A DNA stretch of 64,000 bases, taken from the NCBI GenBank assembly GCA_016191425.1, contig JACPOR010000019.1:1-64000 (forward strand), read 5' to 3'. Shown here piece by piece: positions 40,667-49,646 of the stretch. The notes under the pieces are model-generated. The model ran no database searches and had not been told where the DNA came from. It saw only the letters and a program-made list of their open reading frames with translations. Position 1 is the stretch's first letter. Each line of letters begins with the position of its first letter. The DNA comes from Chloroflexota bacterium. Lineage in GTDB: Bacteria > Chloroflexota > Limnocylindria > Limnocylindrales > CSP1-4. The position numbers and the translations under genes are program-made.

Positions 40667-41329
40667 ATGTACGCAGTCATCGAGACCGGCGGTAAGCAAT
40701 ACCGCGTCGAGGTCGGCACCGAACTTGAGGTCGAGCTCCTGGAAGTCGCCCCCGGCGACGCGATCACGCTGGACCGTGTCCTGCTCGTCGCGGACGGGTC
40801 TGCCGCGGAGATCGGTCGCCCCATCGTCCCGAATGCCACGGTGGCGGCCGAGGTGCTCCGGCAGATCCGGGGCGAAAAGACCATCAGCTTCAAGTACCGG
40901 CCCAAGGCCCGACGCCGCGTGAAGAAGGGTCATCGCCAGGAACTGACCGTGCTCCGGATCAGCGATATCGTGCTCGGCGGCCACAGTGCCGCGTCGGATG
41001 CGGCCAAGGCGGTCGAAGCAAAGAAAACCGAGCGCTCCCGTCTCGAGGATGCGGCTCGGCAGCAGGCCGCGGCAGATGCTGCGCTTGCCGCGAAGCTCGC
41101 CAAGGCCGCGAAGCCGAAGGCCGAGTCGGCCGCGGATGCAGGTACGACGAGGCCGACCCCGGCAGCCGGCAAGGCCGCTTCGAAGGCAACCAGAGCCACG
41201 CCAAAGACACCGGCAGCCCCCGCGGCTGCGAAGACCACCAGGCCCAGGGCCTCGAAGGCACCGTCGAAGGAGCCGGCGGCTCCTGAAGCCAAGCCCAGGC
41301 GCGCCCGCGCAACGAAGAAGGACGAGTAG
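40667..41329 (+). CDS. rplU: Ribosomal protein bL21 with a long Ala/Lys-rich C-terminal tail
   Basis: 220 residues from ATG 40667 ([20 protein letters not shown]). Residues 1-~103 are a complete bL21 ([35 protein letters not shown]). A further ~115 residues, rich in Ala, Lys, Thr and Pro ([17 protein letters not shown]), resemble histone-H1-like bacterial tails and are absent from standard bL21. bL21 contacts 23S rRNA in the large subunit. Ends in TAG; rpmA starts 5 bases later. Confidence 0.95.
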   Translation: MYAVIETGGKQYRVEVGTELEVELLEVAPGDAITLDRVLLVADGSAAEIGRPIVPNATVAAEVLRQIRGEKTISFKYRPKARRRVKKGHRQELTVLRISDIVLGGHSAASDAAKAVEAKKTERSRLEDAARQQAAADAALAAKLAKAAKPKAESAADAGTTRPTPAAGKAASKATRATPKTPAAPAAAKTTRPRASKAPSKEPAAPEAKPRRARATKKDE

Positions 41330-41334
41330 TCGAG

Positions 41335-41610
41335 ATGGCCCACAAGAAGGCCGGCGGCACATCCAAGAACGGTCGCGACAGCGTCGGCCAGCGCCTTGGC
41401 ATCAAGGCCGGTGACGGTCAGACGGTGTCGGCCGGCACGATCATCGTCCGGCAGCGAGGCATGACCTTCCTCGCCGGAAAGGGGACAGGTCTCGGCGACG
41501 ACTACACGGTCTTCGCCAAGGTGCCGGGCAAGGTCCGGTTCGAATTCGCCACCCGGACCAAGAAGCGCGTCCGCGTCGTCGAGGTCGCAGCCGCCGCGGC
41601 CGAGGCCTGA
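41335..41610 (+). CDS. rpmA: Ribosomal protein bL27
   Basis: 91 residues beginning [21 protein letters not shown]. The flexible N terminus reaches the peptidyl-transferase centre; no Firmicutes-type cleavable extension is present. An Ala-rich C terminus ([10 protein letters not shown]) extends slightly. Standard rplU-rpmA pair. Confidence 0.97.
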   Translation: MAHKKAGGTSKNGRDSVGQRLGIKAGDGQTVSAGTIIVRQRGMTFLAGKGTGLGDDYTVFAKVPGKVRFEFATRTKKRVRVVEVAAAAAEA

Positions 41611-41683
41611 CCGAGCATCCACGGAGCGGCGACCACCGACAGGGCATCGTGACCCTGCACGGACGGCGTCGAGGAGAACAGCA

Positions 41684-41899
41684 ATGAAACCAGAGATCCA
41701 TCCCCCGTACCACCAGGCCAAAGTTCACTGCGGGTCCTGCGGGACCGAGTGGACGGTCGGTTCCACCCGGACCGAACTCCGCGTCGACGTCTGTGGCAAC
41801 TGCCACCCATTCTTCACGGGCAAGCAGACGATCATCGACACGGCAGGCCAGGTCGAGCGGTTCCAGAAGCGCCTCGAACGGCAGGTCCGCGCCGGCTGA
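41684..41899 (+). CDS. rpmE: Ribosomal protein bL31, zinc-binding (C+) form
   Basis: 71 residues with CGSCG and [15 protein letters not shown], the four-Cys zinc form. The ribosome binding site is ggagaacagca. C+ paralogues are replaced by C- forms under zinc starvation in some bacteria; no second copy is in this window. It lies upstream of DUF1385 and prfA, a common arrangement. Confidence 0.96.
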   Translation: MKPEIHPPYHQAKVHCGSCGTEWTVGSTRTELRVDVCGNCHPFFTGKQTIIDTAGQVERFQKRLERQVRAG

Positions 41900-41992
41900 T
41901 CGACGCAGGTCGACCACGCGACGGACACCCTGCGGCGGGCCGGAAACGGGCCGCCGTCGTGATTCCGGGAGTCCGCGGCTAGACTTCGGTCC

Positions 41993-42934
41993 ATGGCACG
42001 TTTCAATTACGGCGGACAGGCCCTCATCGAGGGAGTTCTCATGCGCGGTCGCGACGCGATTGCCGTCGCCTTCCGGCACCCCGACGGCCACATCGTCTGG
42101 GCATCTGAGCCGTTGACGACCGGACCCCATGGCTGGCGGTTCGCCTCGGCCCCTCTGGTTCGAGGTCTGGTGCTCCTGTACGAGACGCTGATCATCGGCA
42201 CCCGGTGGCTCATTCGCAGCGCGAACATCCAGGCCGAGGAAGACGGCGCAGAACTCGGGCGTGGCTCGGTCATCCTGATGCTCGGGATCACTCTGGCCCT
42301 CGGAATCGGGGTGTTCTTTCTGCTCCCGCTGGTCATCGCGAGCGTGACCACCGCCAACATCAAGCAGGGCTTCGTCCAGCACCTGGTGGAAGGTCTCGTG
42401 CGTGTCGGAATCTTCCTCGGCTATCTCGCCCTGATCTCGCGGGCACCGGACATCCGCCGGGTGTTCCAGTACCACGGCGCGGAGCACATGACCATCCACG
42501 CCCTCGAGGCCGGCCAACCGCTGACGACCGCGACGGTCCGAGGCCACCCGACCGCCCACCCTCGCTGCGGCACCGAGTTCCTGGTCGTCCTCATCCTCCT
42601 GTCGATCATCGCCTTCACGCTGGTCGGGCGCCAGGAGCCGGTCGTGATGGTCGGCAGCCGGATCCTGCTGATCCCTGTCCTCGCGGCCGTCGGGTACGAG
42701 GTCCTTCGCTGGGGTGCGCGCCACCGGGCGAATCCCGTCATCCGAGTGATCATGTGGCCGGGGATCCTCGTCCAGATGATCACGACGAAGCAGCCCACCG
42801 ATGACCAGATCGAGGTGGCGATCGTGTCGATGGAGCAGGCCCTCCAGGCCGATGGGCAGGCCGTCCCACCCGGCTCGGACGAACCTGCCCGGACCCCGCT
42901 TGATCCGCTGGTGGCGGCCGCGACCTCGGCATGA
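41993..42934 (+). CDS. DUF1385 (YqhQ-like) membrane protein
   Basis: 313 residues. It starts MARFNYGGQALIEGVLMRGRD, the family hallmark, then has four to five helices and the motifs FQYHGAEHMTIHALEAG and HPRCGTEFLVV, which carry conserved His, Glu and Cys. Function unknown; the gene is regularly found between rpmE and prfA in Gram-positive-type genomes. Its stop overlaps the prfA ATG (ATGA). Confidence 0.9.
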   Translation: MARFNYGGQALIEGVLMRGRDAIAVAFRHPDGHIVWASEPLTTGPHGWRFASAPLVRGLVLLYETLIIGTRWLIRSANIQAEEDGAELGRGSVILMLGITLALGIGVFFLLPLVIASVTTANIKQGFVQHLVEGLVRVGIFLGYLALISRAPDIRRVFQYHGAEHMTIHALEAGQPLTTATVRGHPTAHPRCGTEFLVVLILLSIIAFTLVGRQEPVVMVGSRILLIPVLAAVGYEVLRWGARHRANPVIRVIMWPGILVQMITTKQPTDDQIEVAIVSMEQALQADGQAVPPGSDEPARTPLDPLVAAATSA

Positions 42935-44028
42935 GCGAGCTCGACGACCGGCTCGCCGAGCTGGCGCTCCAGTTCGACGATCTCCAGGCGCAGCTGGCGC
43001 TCCCCGAAACGAGCCGGGACCCGGATGCCATCCGCCGACTCGGACGCGAGTTCGCCCGCATGGAGCCCGTGGTGGCTGCCTACCGACGCCTCCTCGACAC
43101 GCGGCTGGAACTCGAAGGAGCCCGTGAGATGCGCGACGCGGACGCCGACGAGGAGGTTCGCTCGATGGCTCGCGAAGAGGTTGAGGGGCTGGAGCAGACG
43201 GAGACGCGCCTCGTCGAGGAACTGAAGGTCCTGCTGCTCCCGCGCGATCCCGCGGATGACGGCAACGTGATCCTGGAGATCCGGGCCGGGGCCGGCGGCG
43301 AGGAAGCGGCCCTCTTCGCGGCGGAGCTCCTGCGCATGTACCTGCGGTATGCCGAGCGACATCACTGGACGCCCGAGGTGATGAGCGTCAACGAGACGGG
43401 CATCGGCGGAGTCAAGGAGGCGATCGTCCAGATCGCCGGCGACGGTGCGTATTCGCGGCTCAAGTTCGAGGGCGGAACGCACCGCGTCCAACGTGTCCCC
43501 GCGACGGAGTCGTCCGGTCGCACGCACACGTCGACCGCGACCGTCGTGGTGATGCCCGAGGTCGAGGAGACCGAGATCCAGATCGACGAGGAGCGCGACC
43601 TGCGCATCGACGTGACACGCTCGTCGGGTCCGGGCGGGCATTCGGTGAACTCGACCGACTCCGCGTTCCGGATCACCCACCTGCCGACCGGGCTCGTAGT
43701 CGAGATCCAGGATGAGAAGAGTCAGCACAAGAACAAGGCCAAGGCGATGGCGGTCCTTCGGGCCCGCCTTCAGGATGCGGAGCGTCGCCGCCAGCGCGAG
43801 GCCGATTCCGCGGCCCGCCGGTCGATGATCGGGTCGGGCGATCGGGCGGACAAGATCCGGACCTACAACTTCCCCCAGGACCGGGTCACGGACCATCGGG
43901 TCAACGTGGACCTGTCGAGCCTGCCCCGCGTGATGGATGGCGACCTGGATCGACTCATCGACACCCTGATCACAACAGATCAGGCGGAGCGACTCGCCGA
44001 TCTCGTCGAGCCGACGACGGAGGTCTGA
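42931..44028 (+). CDS. prfA: Peptide chain release factor 1 with GGH in place of GGQ
   Basis: 365 residues, normal RF1 length. The RF1 codon-reading motif PAT is present (HRVQRVPATESSGRTHTSTATV). The peptidyl-hydrolysis loop reads SSGPGGHSVNSTDSAFRITHLPTG: G235-G236-H237, with CAT at 43639-43641 where Gln (CAG/CAA) is expected. Everything around it is normal. RF1 ends translation at UAG and UAA; atpA, atpE, atpC, rplU and mreB in this window end in UAG and so depend on it. Either the substitution is tolerated or the base is wrong. It overlaps DUF1385; prmC starts 7 bases after the stop. Confidence 0.95.
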   Translation: MSELDDRLAELALQFDDLQAQLALPETSRDPDAIRRLGREFARMEPVVAAYRRLLDTRLELEGAREMRDADADEEVRSMAREEVEGLEQTETRLVEELKVLLLPRDPADDGNVILEIRAGAGGEEAALFAAELLRMYLRYAERHHWTPEVMSVNETGIGGVKEAIVQIAGDGAYSRLKFEGGTHRVQRVPATESSGRTHTSTATVVVMPEVEETEIQIDEERDLRIDVTRSSGPGGHSVNSTDSAFRITHLPTGLVVEIQDEKSQHKNKAKAMAVLRARLQDAERRRQREADSAARRSMIGSGDRADKIRTYNFPQDRVTDHRVNVDLSSLPRVMDGDLDRLIDTLITTDQAERLADLVEPTTEV

Positions 44029-44035
44029 GCCGGGC

Positions 44036-44944
44036 GTGGCGACCGTCGACGCGCTTGTGCGCGCTGCCACGAAGCGGTTCCGGACGGCGGGCCTGGACTC
44101 AGCACGCCTGGATGCGGAGCTGCTCCTGGCGAACGTCCTCGGGATCGATCGGTCGGGCGTGCTGGCCCATCCCGAGGCCCCGGTCGGTGACGGCCAGGTG
44201 GCCCGGTTCGAGGCCGCCGTCACCCGCCACGAAGCCGGTGAGCCGGTCGCCTACCTGCGTGGCCTGAAGGAGTTCGCCGGGCTCGCACTGGCCATCGATG
44301 AGCGTGCCCTGATCCCGCGGCCAGAAACGGAGCGGCTCGTCGAGCTCGCCGAGGCCGACATCGCCGCCCGGCTCCTGTCGGCGCCGCGAACGCACGGTGC
44401 GCCGCCGATCCGGGTCGTGGACGTTGGGACCGGAAGCGGCGCAGTCGCCGTCGCGATCGCCGTTCGCCTTCGGGCGCGGCGGATGCTTGATGACGTCGAC
44501 ATACTCGCCACCGATGACGACGCCCGCGCGCTCGACCTCGCCAGAGAGAATGCCGTCGGGCACGCCGTCGCGGATCGACTTCGCCTTGGCGAGGCAGATC
44601 TCATTCCAGCCTCGGAATCTCCTTTCGACCTTGTGCTCGCGAACCTGCCCTACGTGAGCACCGAGGCCATGGCCGAGCTGCCGGCGCAGGTCCTGTTCGA
44701 GCCGCGCCACGCGCTTGACGGCGGTGTGGACGGGCTCGCCGTGATTCGCCGGCTCGTGGCGATCCTGCCCGAGGTGCTCGCCCAGCATGGCCTCGTCCTC
44801 CTCGAGATTGGTGCGGACCAGGAAGCCGGGATCGTCAGGGCGGTCACGGAACTGCCGGGCGGCTGGACCTGCAGCGTCGAACCGGACCTGGCCGGGCTGC
44901 CGCGAATCGCGAGAATCGCAAGAATCGCAAGAATCGCGACGTGA
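44036..44944 (+). CDS. prmC: Release factor glutamine methyltransferase PrmC
   Basis: 302 residues from GTG 44036. The helical N-terminal domain is followed by the SAM-binding motif VVDVGTGSGAVAVAIA and the substrate-amide-binding motif as ANLPYVSTEA (NLPY instead of the classic NPPY). PrmC methylates the glutamine of GGQ in RF1 and RF2. Here only RF2 keeps that Gln. The C terminus ends in a tandem RIARIARIARIAT coded by a 9-base repeat and probably has no function. The next gene overlaps by GTGA. Confidence 0.93.
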   Translation: MATVDALVRAATKRFRTAGLDSARLDAELLLANVLGIDRSGVLAHPEAPVGDGQVARFEAAVTRHEAGEPVAYLRGLKEFAGLALAIDERALIPRPETERLVELAEADIAARLLSAPRTHGAPPIRVVDVGTGSGAVAVAIAVRLRARRMLDDVDILATDDDARALDLARENAVGHAVADRLRLGEADLIPASESPFDLVLANLPYVSTEAMAELPAQVLFEPRHALDGGVDGLAVIRRLVAILPEVLAQHGLVLLEIGADQEAGIVRAVTELPGGWTCSVEPDLAGLPRIARIARIARIAT

Positions 44945-45906
44945 CGACGACCTCCCGGCCATTCATTCCGCGGTCGGTGGTGCCGTCGTTCCCGATCCGG
45001 ATGATCGCCCTCGATATCGACGGAACGCTCGTCGACGAGGACCTGATCCTGCCCGACCGGACGGTCGCCGCGATCCGGCGGGCAACCAGGCGCGGCATCC
45101 ATGTCTCCCTCGTGACCGGGCGTATGACGTCCTCGGCGATCCGCTTCGCGGAGACGTTGGGGCTGTCGACCCCCGTGGTCGGCTACCAGGGCGCGTTGAT
45201 CCGTGAGATGCCCGGAGATCCGCATCGGGTCGGCCGCATGCTTCGGCACCGACCGCTCGCCCCGGGCGTCGCGCGGTCCGCGGAGGCCTGGAGCCGCGAA
45301 CGAGGGCTGGACCCGCACGTGAACCATCTCGAGCGGCTGGTCATCCGCGGCGACGATCCGCGCGTTGACGACTACTCGGCGTTCCTCGGCACCCGGGCGA
45401 CGCGGGTTCGGGACCTTGGGGAGTGGATCACCCGTCCGGTGACCAAGATCGTTGCTGTTGGCCCACCGGGTCTGCCGATGGGCCTGCTGACCGATGCGCG
45501 CCGGGTCTTTGCCGGCAGGGCGGAGGTGACGGTGGCGCACCCGAGGTTCCTCGAATTCGTTGCGCCGCGCGTGTCCAAGGGCGAGGCAGTGCGTTGGCTG
45601 GCCCGCCGGCATGGGCTCGACCTGTCGAACGCCCTGGCGATCGGGGATCAGGTGAACGACCTGGAGATGCTCGCCGCCGTCGGCCACGGGACGTCGATGC
45701 CGTCGGCGCCGCCGGCCGTCATCTCCGCGGCCCGGTACGTGGCCTCGTCGCTCTCGGACGAAGGTGCGGCGGAGATCATCGAGCGACTCGCCCTGGCCGG
45801 GTCACGGGAAGCGGCAGGGGCGAGCGTCGAACTGGCGGGCCAGGCGACGAAGCTGCGGGCCACGCTGCCCACGGGCGAATTGCCCTCATGGAGCGCTGCC
45901 AGGTGA
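44941..45906 (+). CDS. HAD-superfamily Cof-type phosphatase
   Basis: 321 residues from GTG 44941. HAD motifs: I, MIALDIDGTLVDEDL; II, SLVTGR; III/IV, K in ARVSKGEAVRW and AIGDQVNDLEMLAAVG. The C2 cap lies between motifs II and III. These enzymes dephosphorylate small metabolites such as sugar phosphates or flavins; the substrate is unknown. It is coupled to prmC upstream and tsaC downstream by 4-base overlaps. Confidence 0.9.
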   Translation: MTTTSRPFIPRSVVPSFPIRMIALDIDGTLVDEDLILPDRTVAAIRRATRRGIHVSLVTGRMTSSAIRFAETLGLSTPVVGYQGALIREMPGDPHRVGRMLRHRPLAPGVARSAEAWSRERGLDPHVNHLERLVIRGDDPRVDDYSAFLGTRATRVRDLGEWITRPVTKIVAVGPPGLPMGLLTDARRVFAGRAEVTVAHPRFLEFVAPRVSKGEAVRWLARRHGLDLSNALAIGDQVNDLEMLAAVGHGTSMPSAPPAVISAARYVASSLSDEGAAEIIERLALAGSREAAGASVELAGQATKLRATLPTGELPSWSAAR

Positions 45907-46583
45907 ACGGCCCCGCGCGGCCCGATCGGCCGCAGATCCTCCGGGACGACGACGTCGGCAGATCCGTGGCCCTCGACGTGCTCAATGCCGGCGGTGTGGT
46001 TGCGCTTCCGACGGACACGGTTTACGGGATCGCGGTCCGGCTCAGCGCACCGGACAGCATCGAGCGATTGTTTCACGTGAAGCACCGTCCGCCCGAGCGG
46101 GGGATCGCCCTTCTGCTCGGAAGCGCCGAACAGGCTGACGCCGTCGGGGTCACGAACGTGATGTCCCGACGCCTCGCGGCGGTGTTCTGGCCCGGGCCCT
46201 TGACGCTCGTCCTGCCGCGCAATCCGCAGGCGCAGCTCCCGACCGTGCTGACCGACGGAGCACCGACCGTGGGCGTGCGCCTTCCGGATCACGCCGCGCC
46301 ACGTGCGCTCGCCACGGTCCTCGGCCCACTGCCGACCACCTCGGCGAACCTGAGCGGGGAGCCAGATTCCCTCGATGTCGACATGGTCGTCCGGCAGCTC
46401 GGCAACCGGGTCGACCTGATTCTCGACGGTGGTCGAACACCGGGCGCGGTTCCATCGACGGTTGTTGACTGTACGGGCACGAACCCGCGCATCCTGCGCG
46501 AGGGCGTCCTCGGAACCGCCCGGATCCTCGCGGCGCTTCGCCATCGTGCGGAGGGACTCCCGTTCGAGCCTGGTACCTCGTGA
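45903..46583 (+). CDS. tsaC: Threonylcarbamoyl-AMP synthase (TsaC/Sua5 family)
   Basis: 226 residues from GTG 45903, which overlaps the HAD stop; ATG 45888 is an alternative. Motifs are GGVVALPTDTVYGIAVRL, KHRPPERGIALLL (usual K-x-R-P-x-x-K-P-L), FWPGPLTLVLPRN, VGVRLPDH and PTTSANLSGEPD. The enzyme makes threonylcarbamoyl-adenylate for the t6A37 modification of ANN-decoding tRNAs. A parS-like sequence is embedded in the codons for LFHVKH. Confidence 0.93.
   Translation: MNGPARPDRPQILRDDDVGRSVALDVLNAGGVVALPTDTVYGIAVRLSAPDSIERLFHVKHRPPERGIALLLGSAEQADAVGVTNVMSRRLAAVFWPGPLTLVLPRNPQAQLPTVLTDGAPTVGVRLPDHAAPRALATVLGPLPTTSANLSGEPDSLDVDMVVRQLGNRVDLILDGGRTPGAVPSTVVDCTGTNPRILREGVLGTARILAALRHRAEGLPFEPGTS
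46069..46084. promoter_or_regulatory. Intragenic parS-like site in tsaC
   Basis: TGTTTCACGTGAAGCA differs from the parS palindrome at 34486 by one base (position 14). Its core TTTCACGTGAA is intact. Confidence 0.65.
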
Positions 46584-46711
46584 GCCCTGGTGCGATTGTG
46601 GGACGATAGCCTCGTCGCCGAACAGGGACGCGATCAGATCCGGCGCAGCCCGCTGGGCCGGGCCCGGCCACCCGCGCCGGCTCGCGAAGAGACCTGGAAG
46701 GAGCGGTCACG

Positions 46712-48046
46712 ATGACGGTCGTCAGGGGCCAGGGCCTCGGTTGGGCTCCGCTCGCCGACGTTGATCCGGAGCTCTGGACAGCGATGGTCCGGGAGCGGCG
46801 CCGGCAGCACGACAAGATCGAGCTGATCGCCAGTGAGAACTACACCTTCGCGGCCGTGATGGAGGCCCAGGGCTCGTGGCTGACCAACAAGTACGCCGAG
46901 GGCCTGCCGGGCAAGCGCTATTACGGGGGCTGCGAGTACGTCGACGTCGCTGAGGTGCTCGCCCAGCAGCGTGCTCTCGCCCTGTTCCCCGGCTCGGAGC
47001 ACGTCAACGTCCAGCCCCACTCAGGTGCCCAGGCCAACATGGCGGCCTATTTCAGCGTGCTTCGACCGGGTGACCGGATCCTCGGCATGAACCTGGCCCA
47101 CGGCGGGCACCTGACCCACGGATCGCCGGTCAACTTCTCGGGCCGCCTGTATGAAGTCCACCCGTACGGTGTCGACCAGGCGACCGGCCGAATCGACTAC
47201 GACGCGCTCGAGGCAATCGCCCGCGAGGTCCGACCGAAGATGGTCGTTGCCGGCGCCTCCGCGTACCCGCGCATCTTCGACTTCGAGCGGATGGCCTCGA
47301 TCGCCCACGGTGTCGGGGCGCTCCTCTTCGTCGATATGGCCCATATCGCCGGCCTCGTGGCGGCGGGTGTCCACCCGAGTCCGTTCCCGCACGCCGACAT
47401 CGTGACCACGACCACCCACAAGACACTTCGGGGCCCACGTGGCGGGCTCATCTTCAGTCGCATCGATCTTCCCGACGCCGTGGATCCGGCCGACTATCCG
47501 TCTGTCAAGACGACGCTCGCGGCCCAGGTGGACAAGACGGTCTTCCCAGGGGTCCAGGGCGGCCCCTTGATGCACATCGTCGCCGCCAAGGCGGTCGGCT
47601 TGCTCCTCGCGGCCGGCGAGAGCTTCCGCGAGGAGCAGCGCCGGACCGTCGAGAACGCCGCCATCCTGGCGGCCACGTTGATCGAGCGTGGAGCCCGCGT
47701 CGTGTCCGGCGGCACGGACAACCACCTGATGCTCGTGGACGTGACCCCGCTCGGGGTGACCGGCAAGGAGGCCGAGCACCTCCTCGATGAGATCGGGATC
47801 ACGGTGAACAAGAACGCGATCCCGTTCGACACGCTCCCTCCGAACACGTCCTCCGGCATCCGGATGGGCACTCCCGCGACCACGACGCGAGGCTTCGGGC
47901 CCGACGAGATGCGGACGATCGCACGGCTCATCACCGACGCGATCGAACGGCGCGAGGATCCGGCGGCGCGATCCACCCTGGCTGCCGAGGTCAGCGGCAT
48001 CGTCGATCGGTTCCCGGTTCCGGGACTCCCTGCCGAGGTGCCATGA
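46712..48046 (+). CDS. glyA: Serine hydroxymethyltransferase
   Basis: 444 residues from ATG 46712, preceded by ctggaaggagcg. Motifs include [45 protein letters not shown], the PLP-binding Lys in [15 protein letters not shown], and [25 protein letters not shown]. It converts serine and tetrahydrofolate to glycine and methylene-THF. The 128-base gap upstream shows no recognisable glycine or SAM/THF riboswitch. The stop overlaps the next ATG (ATGA). Confidence 0.97.
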   Translation: MTVVRGQGLGWAPLADVDPELWTAMVRERRRQHDKIELIASENYTFAAVMEAQGSWLTNKYAEGLPGKRYYGGCEYVDVAEVLAQQRALALFPGSEHVNVQPHSGAQANMAAYFSVLRPGDRILGMNLAHGGHLTHGSPVNFSGRLYEVHPYGVDQATGRIDYDALEAIAREVRPKMVVAGASAYPRIFDFERMASIAHGVGALLFVDMAHIAGLVAAGVHPSPFPHADIVTTTTHKTLRGPRGGLIFSRIDLPDAVDPADYPSVKTTLAAQVDKTVFPGVQGGPLMHIVAAKAVGLLLAAGESFREEQRRTVENAAILAATLIERGARVVSGGTDNHLMLVDVTPLGVTGKEAEHLLDEIGITVNKNAIPFDTLPPNTSSGIRMGTPATTTRGFGPDEMRTIARLITDAIERREDPAARSTLAAEVSGIVDRFPVPGLPAEVP

Positions 48047-49149
48047 CCTTTGTCCCGGGCGCCATTGGCACGCTGCCCCTCCTGATCGGTGCCTTCGTCG
48101 CATCCGCCCTGGTCGCGCTCGTGCTCACGCCCGCGATCCGCGCGGTCGTGGGGCGGCGGGGGATCGTCGACGCCCCAAACCACCGACGCGTGAACACCAG
48201 CCCGGTGCCACGAGGCGGCGGTGTCGCGGTGGCCGCGGCCTTCCTGGTGGTCGGTGGTGGGCTGACCGTCTTCCAGCGAGACATCGCGTCGATGCCGGCG
48301 CCGGCCGGGATCACGACGGGCCAGCTCGGTGCACTCTTCGCCGGTGGGGCACTGGCGGCGTTGATCGGCGCGGCCGATGACGTCTTCGATCTCCGCGCTC
48401 GGTGGCAGTTCCTCGGGCAGATCGGTCTGGCCCTGTTCGCCGTGCTCCTCGGAATCGGGGTCGTCGTTGTCAGCAACCCCTTCGGCCCGGGCCTCGTGGT
48501 GTTCGCCCGGCCCTTTGCCATCGCCTTCACGATGGTCTGGATCATCGGAATGCTGAACAGCATGAACTTCATCGACGGGCTGGACGGCCTGTCGACCGGC
48601 ATCGCCCTCATCGCGGCCCTGACGCTGGGCATCCTGAGCCTGACCGTGGTGGTGAACCAGCCGTACGTCGCCGTGCTGTGCGTGGTGCTCGCCGGAGCGC
48701 TGCTGGGATTCCTCAGGTTCAACTTCCAGCCGGCCTCCATCTTCCAGGGCACATCGGGCGTCATGTTCATGGGCTACACGCTCGCGATCCTCTCGATCCT
48801 CGGAGCCGCGAAGGTCGTCGTGGCGGTCCTCGTCCTCGGCGTGCCGATCATCGACACGTTCTGGGTGATCGTGCGGCGGCTGCTCAGCGGGCGTTCTCCG
48901 TTCACGCCGGATCGCGGCCACATCCACCATCGCCTGCTCGACCTTGGACTGAGCCACCGCAACACGGTCCTCCTGATCTACGGGATCTGTGCGGGCCTCG
49001 GCGTGATGTCCCTGGTCGTCTCGAGCGCGACCCAGGTCTATGCCTTCCTCGGCGCCCTCGTCGCGTTCGGCGTGGTGCTGTTCCTGCTGACGCGAGAGCC
49101 ACGCGCGGCGCTCGAGCCCGACTCCTACGAAGGCGAGCCGGACGCGTGA
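48043..49149 (+). CDS. WecA/TagO-like polyprenyl-phosphate sugar-1-phosphate transferase
   Basis: 368 residues with about eleven helices. Family signatures are [21 protein letters not shown], the Asp-Asp of [28 protein letters not shown] and [16 protein letters not shown]. The last is characteristic of the GlcNAc-1-P transferase branch rather than MraY. The motif normally FMGDxGS reads [11 protein letters not shown]: the metal-binding Asp is Thr237. It should start wall-glycopolymer or exopolysaccharide synthesis on undecaprenyl phosphate, if active. It ends ~210 bases before the atp operon. Confidence 0.9.
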   Translation: MTFVPGAIGTLPLLIGAFVASALVALVLTPAIRAVVGRRGIVDAPNHRRVNTSPVPRGGGVAVAAAFLVVGGGLTVFQRDIASMPAPAGITTGQLGALFAGGALAALIGAADDVFDLRARWQFLGQIGLALFAVLLGIGVVVVSNPFGPGLVVFARPFAIAFTMVWIIGMLNSMNFIDGLDGLSTGIALIAALTLGILSLTVVVNQPYVAVLCVVLAGALLGFLRFNFQPASIFQGTSGVMFMGYTLAILSILGAAKVVVAVLVLGVPIIDTFWVIVRRLLSGRSPFTPDRGHIHHRLLDLGLSHRNTVLLIYGICAGLGVMSLVVSSATQVYAFLGALVAFGVVLFLLTREPRAALEPDSYEGEPDA

Positions 49150-49313
49150 AGATCTGACGCGTTCGTTCCGCTGATCTGGCGGCGACACCGGACCCGATCT
49201 CCGCAGAGGAGCTGGCGCGGCGCCTCGGTGCAGCCACGGTTCGAGCGGCCGCCAGGTGGGATGGACTCGGGGCCCAGAGCACATTCACTGAGCACTGACA
49301 CGAGGCGGCGGGC

Positions 49314-49335
49314 CCAGAGGGGCCTCTGGTATACT
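49314..49335 (+). promoter_or_regulatory. Predicted atp operon promoter with overlapping palindrome
   Basis: Extended -10 box TGGTATACT (hexamer 49330-49335). The spacer is filled by the perfect inverted repeat CCAGAGG-GG-CCTCTGG (49314-49329). No good -35 hexamer. The transcript would start ~49342, 17 bases before atpI. A protein bound to the palindrome would block or replace -35 contact. Confidence 0.5.
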
Positions 49336-49358
49336 CCGGCGGCTTTGCCAGGACGCGA

Positions 49359-49589
49359 ATGATCGAGCCGGGCCGGGGAGGTGCGTACTTCGCACTCTTC
49401 TCGGAAATCGGGGTCATCCTGCTCGTGACAACGCTGGCGGGTGTCGGCATCGGCTACCTGGCCGATACGAAATTCGGGACCATCCCCGTCTTCGTCCTGA
49501 TCGGTCTGGCCGTTGGGATGGCAGTCGGGGCCCGGGCGGTCTGGCTGTTGATCAGCCGGTTCCTCGCCCATGTTGACGACCACGAATAG
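49359..49589 (+). CDS. ATP synthase accessory protein AtpI/AtpZ-like
   Basis: 76 residues, two helices (FSEIGVILLVTTLAGVGIGYLAD, VFVLIGLAVGMAVGARAVWLLI) with the AtpZ/AtpI-type G-x-G-YLAD turn. Such proteins assist c-ring assembly or Mg2+ supply. First gene of the atp operon; ends in TAG. Confidence 0.8.
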   Translation: MIEPGRGGAYFALFSEIGVILLVTTLAGVGIGYLADTKFGTIPVFVLIGLAVGMAVGARAVWLLISRFLAHVDDHE

Positions 49590-49646
49590 CGCTGGGGACC
49601 CGGCGCCTGGACCTCGACGAGCGCGGTCGGTGCCGCGCTCCTGTGT

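Noticed and set aside
46584-46711. Possible riboswitch before glyA
   Set aside because: Only GC-rich inverted bits; no match to glycine, SAM or THF riboswitch cores that I can see.
49150-49313. Short frame reading PISAEELARRLGAA downstream of the WecA-like gene
   Set aside because: No start codon after the preceding stop and too short to judge; treated as intergenic.
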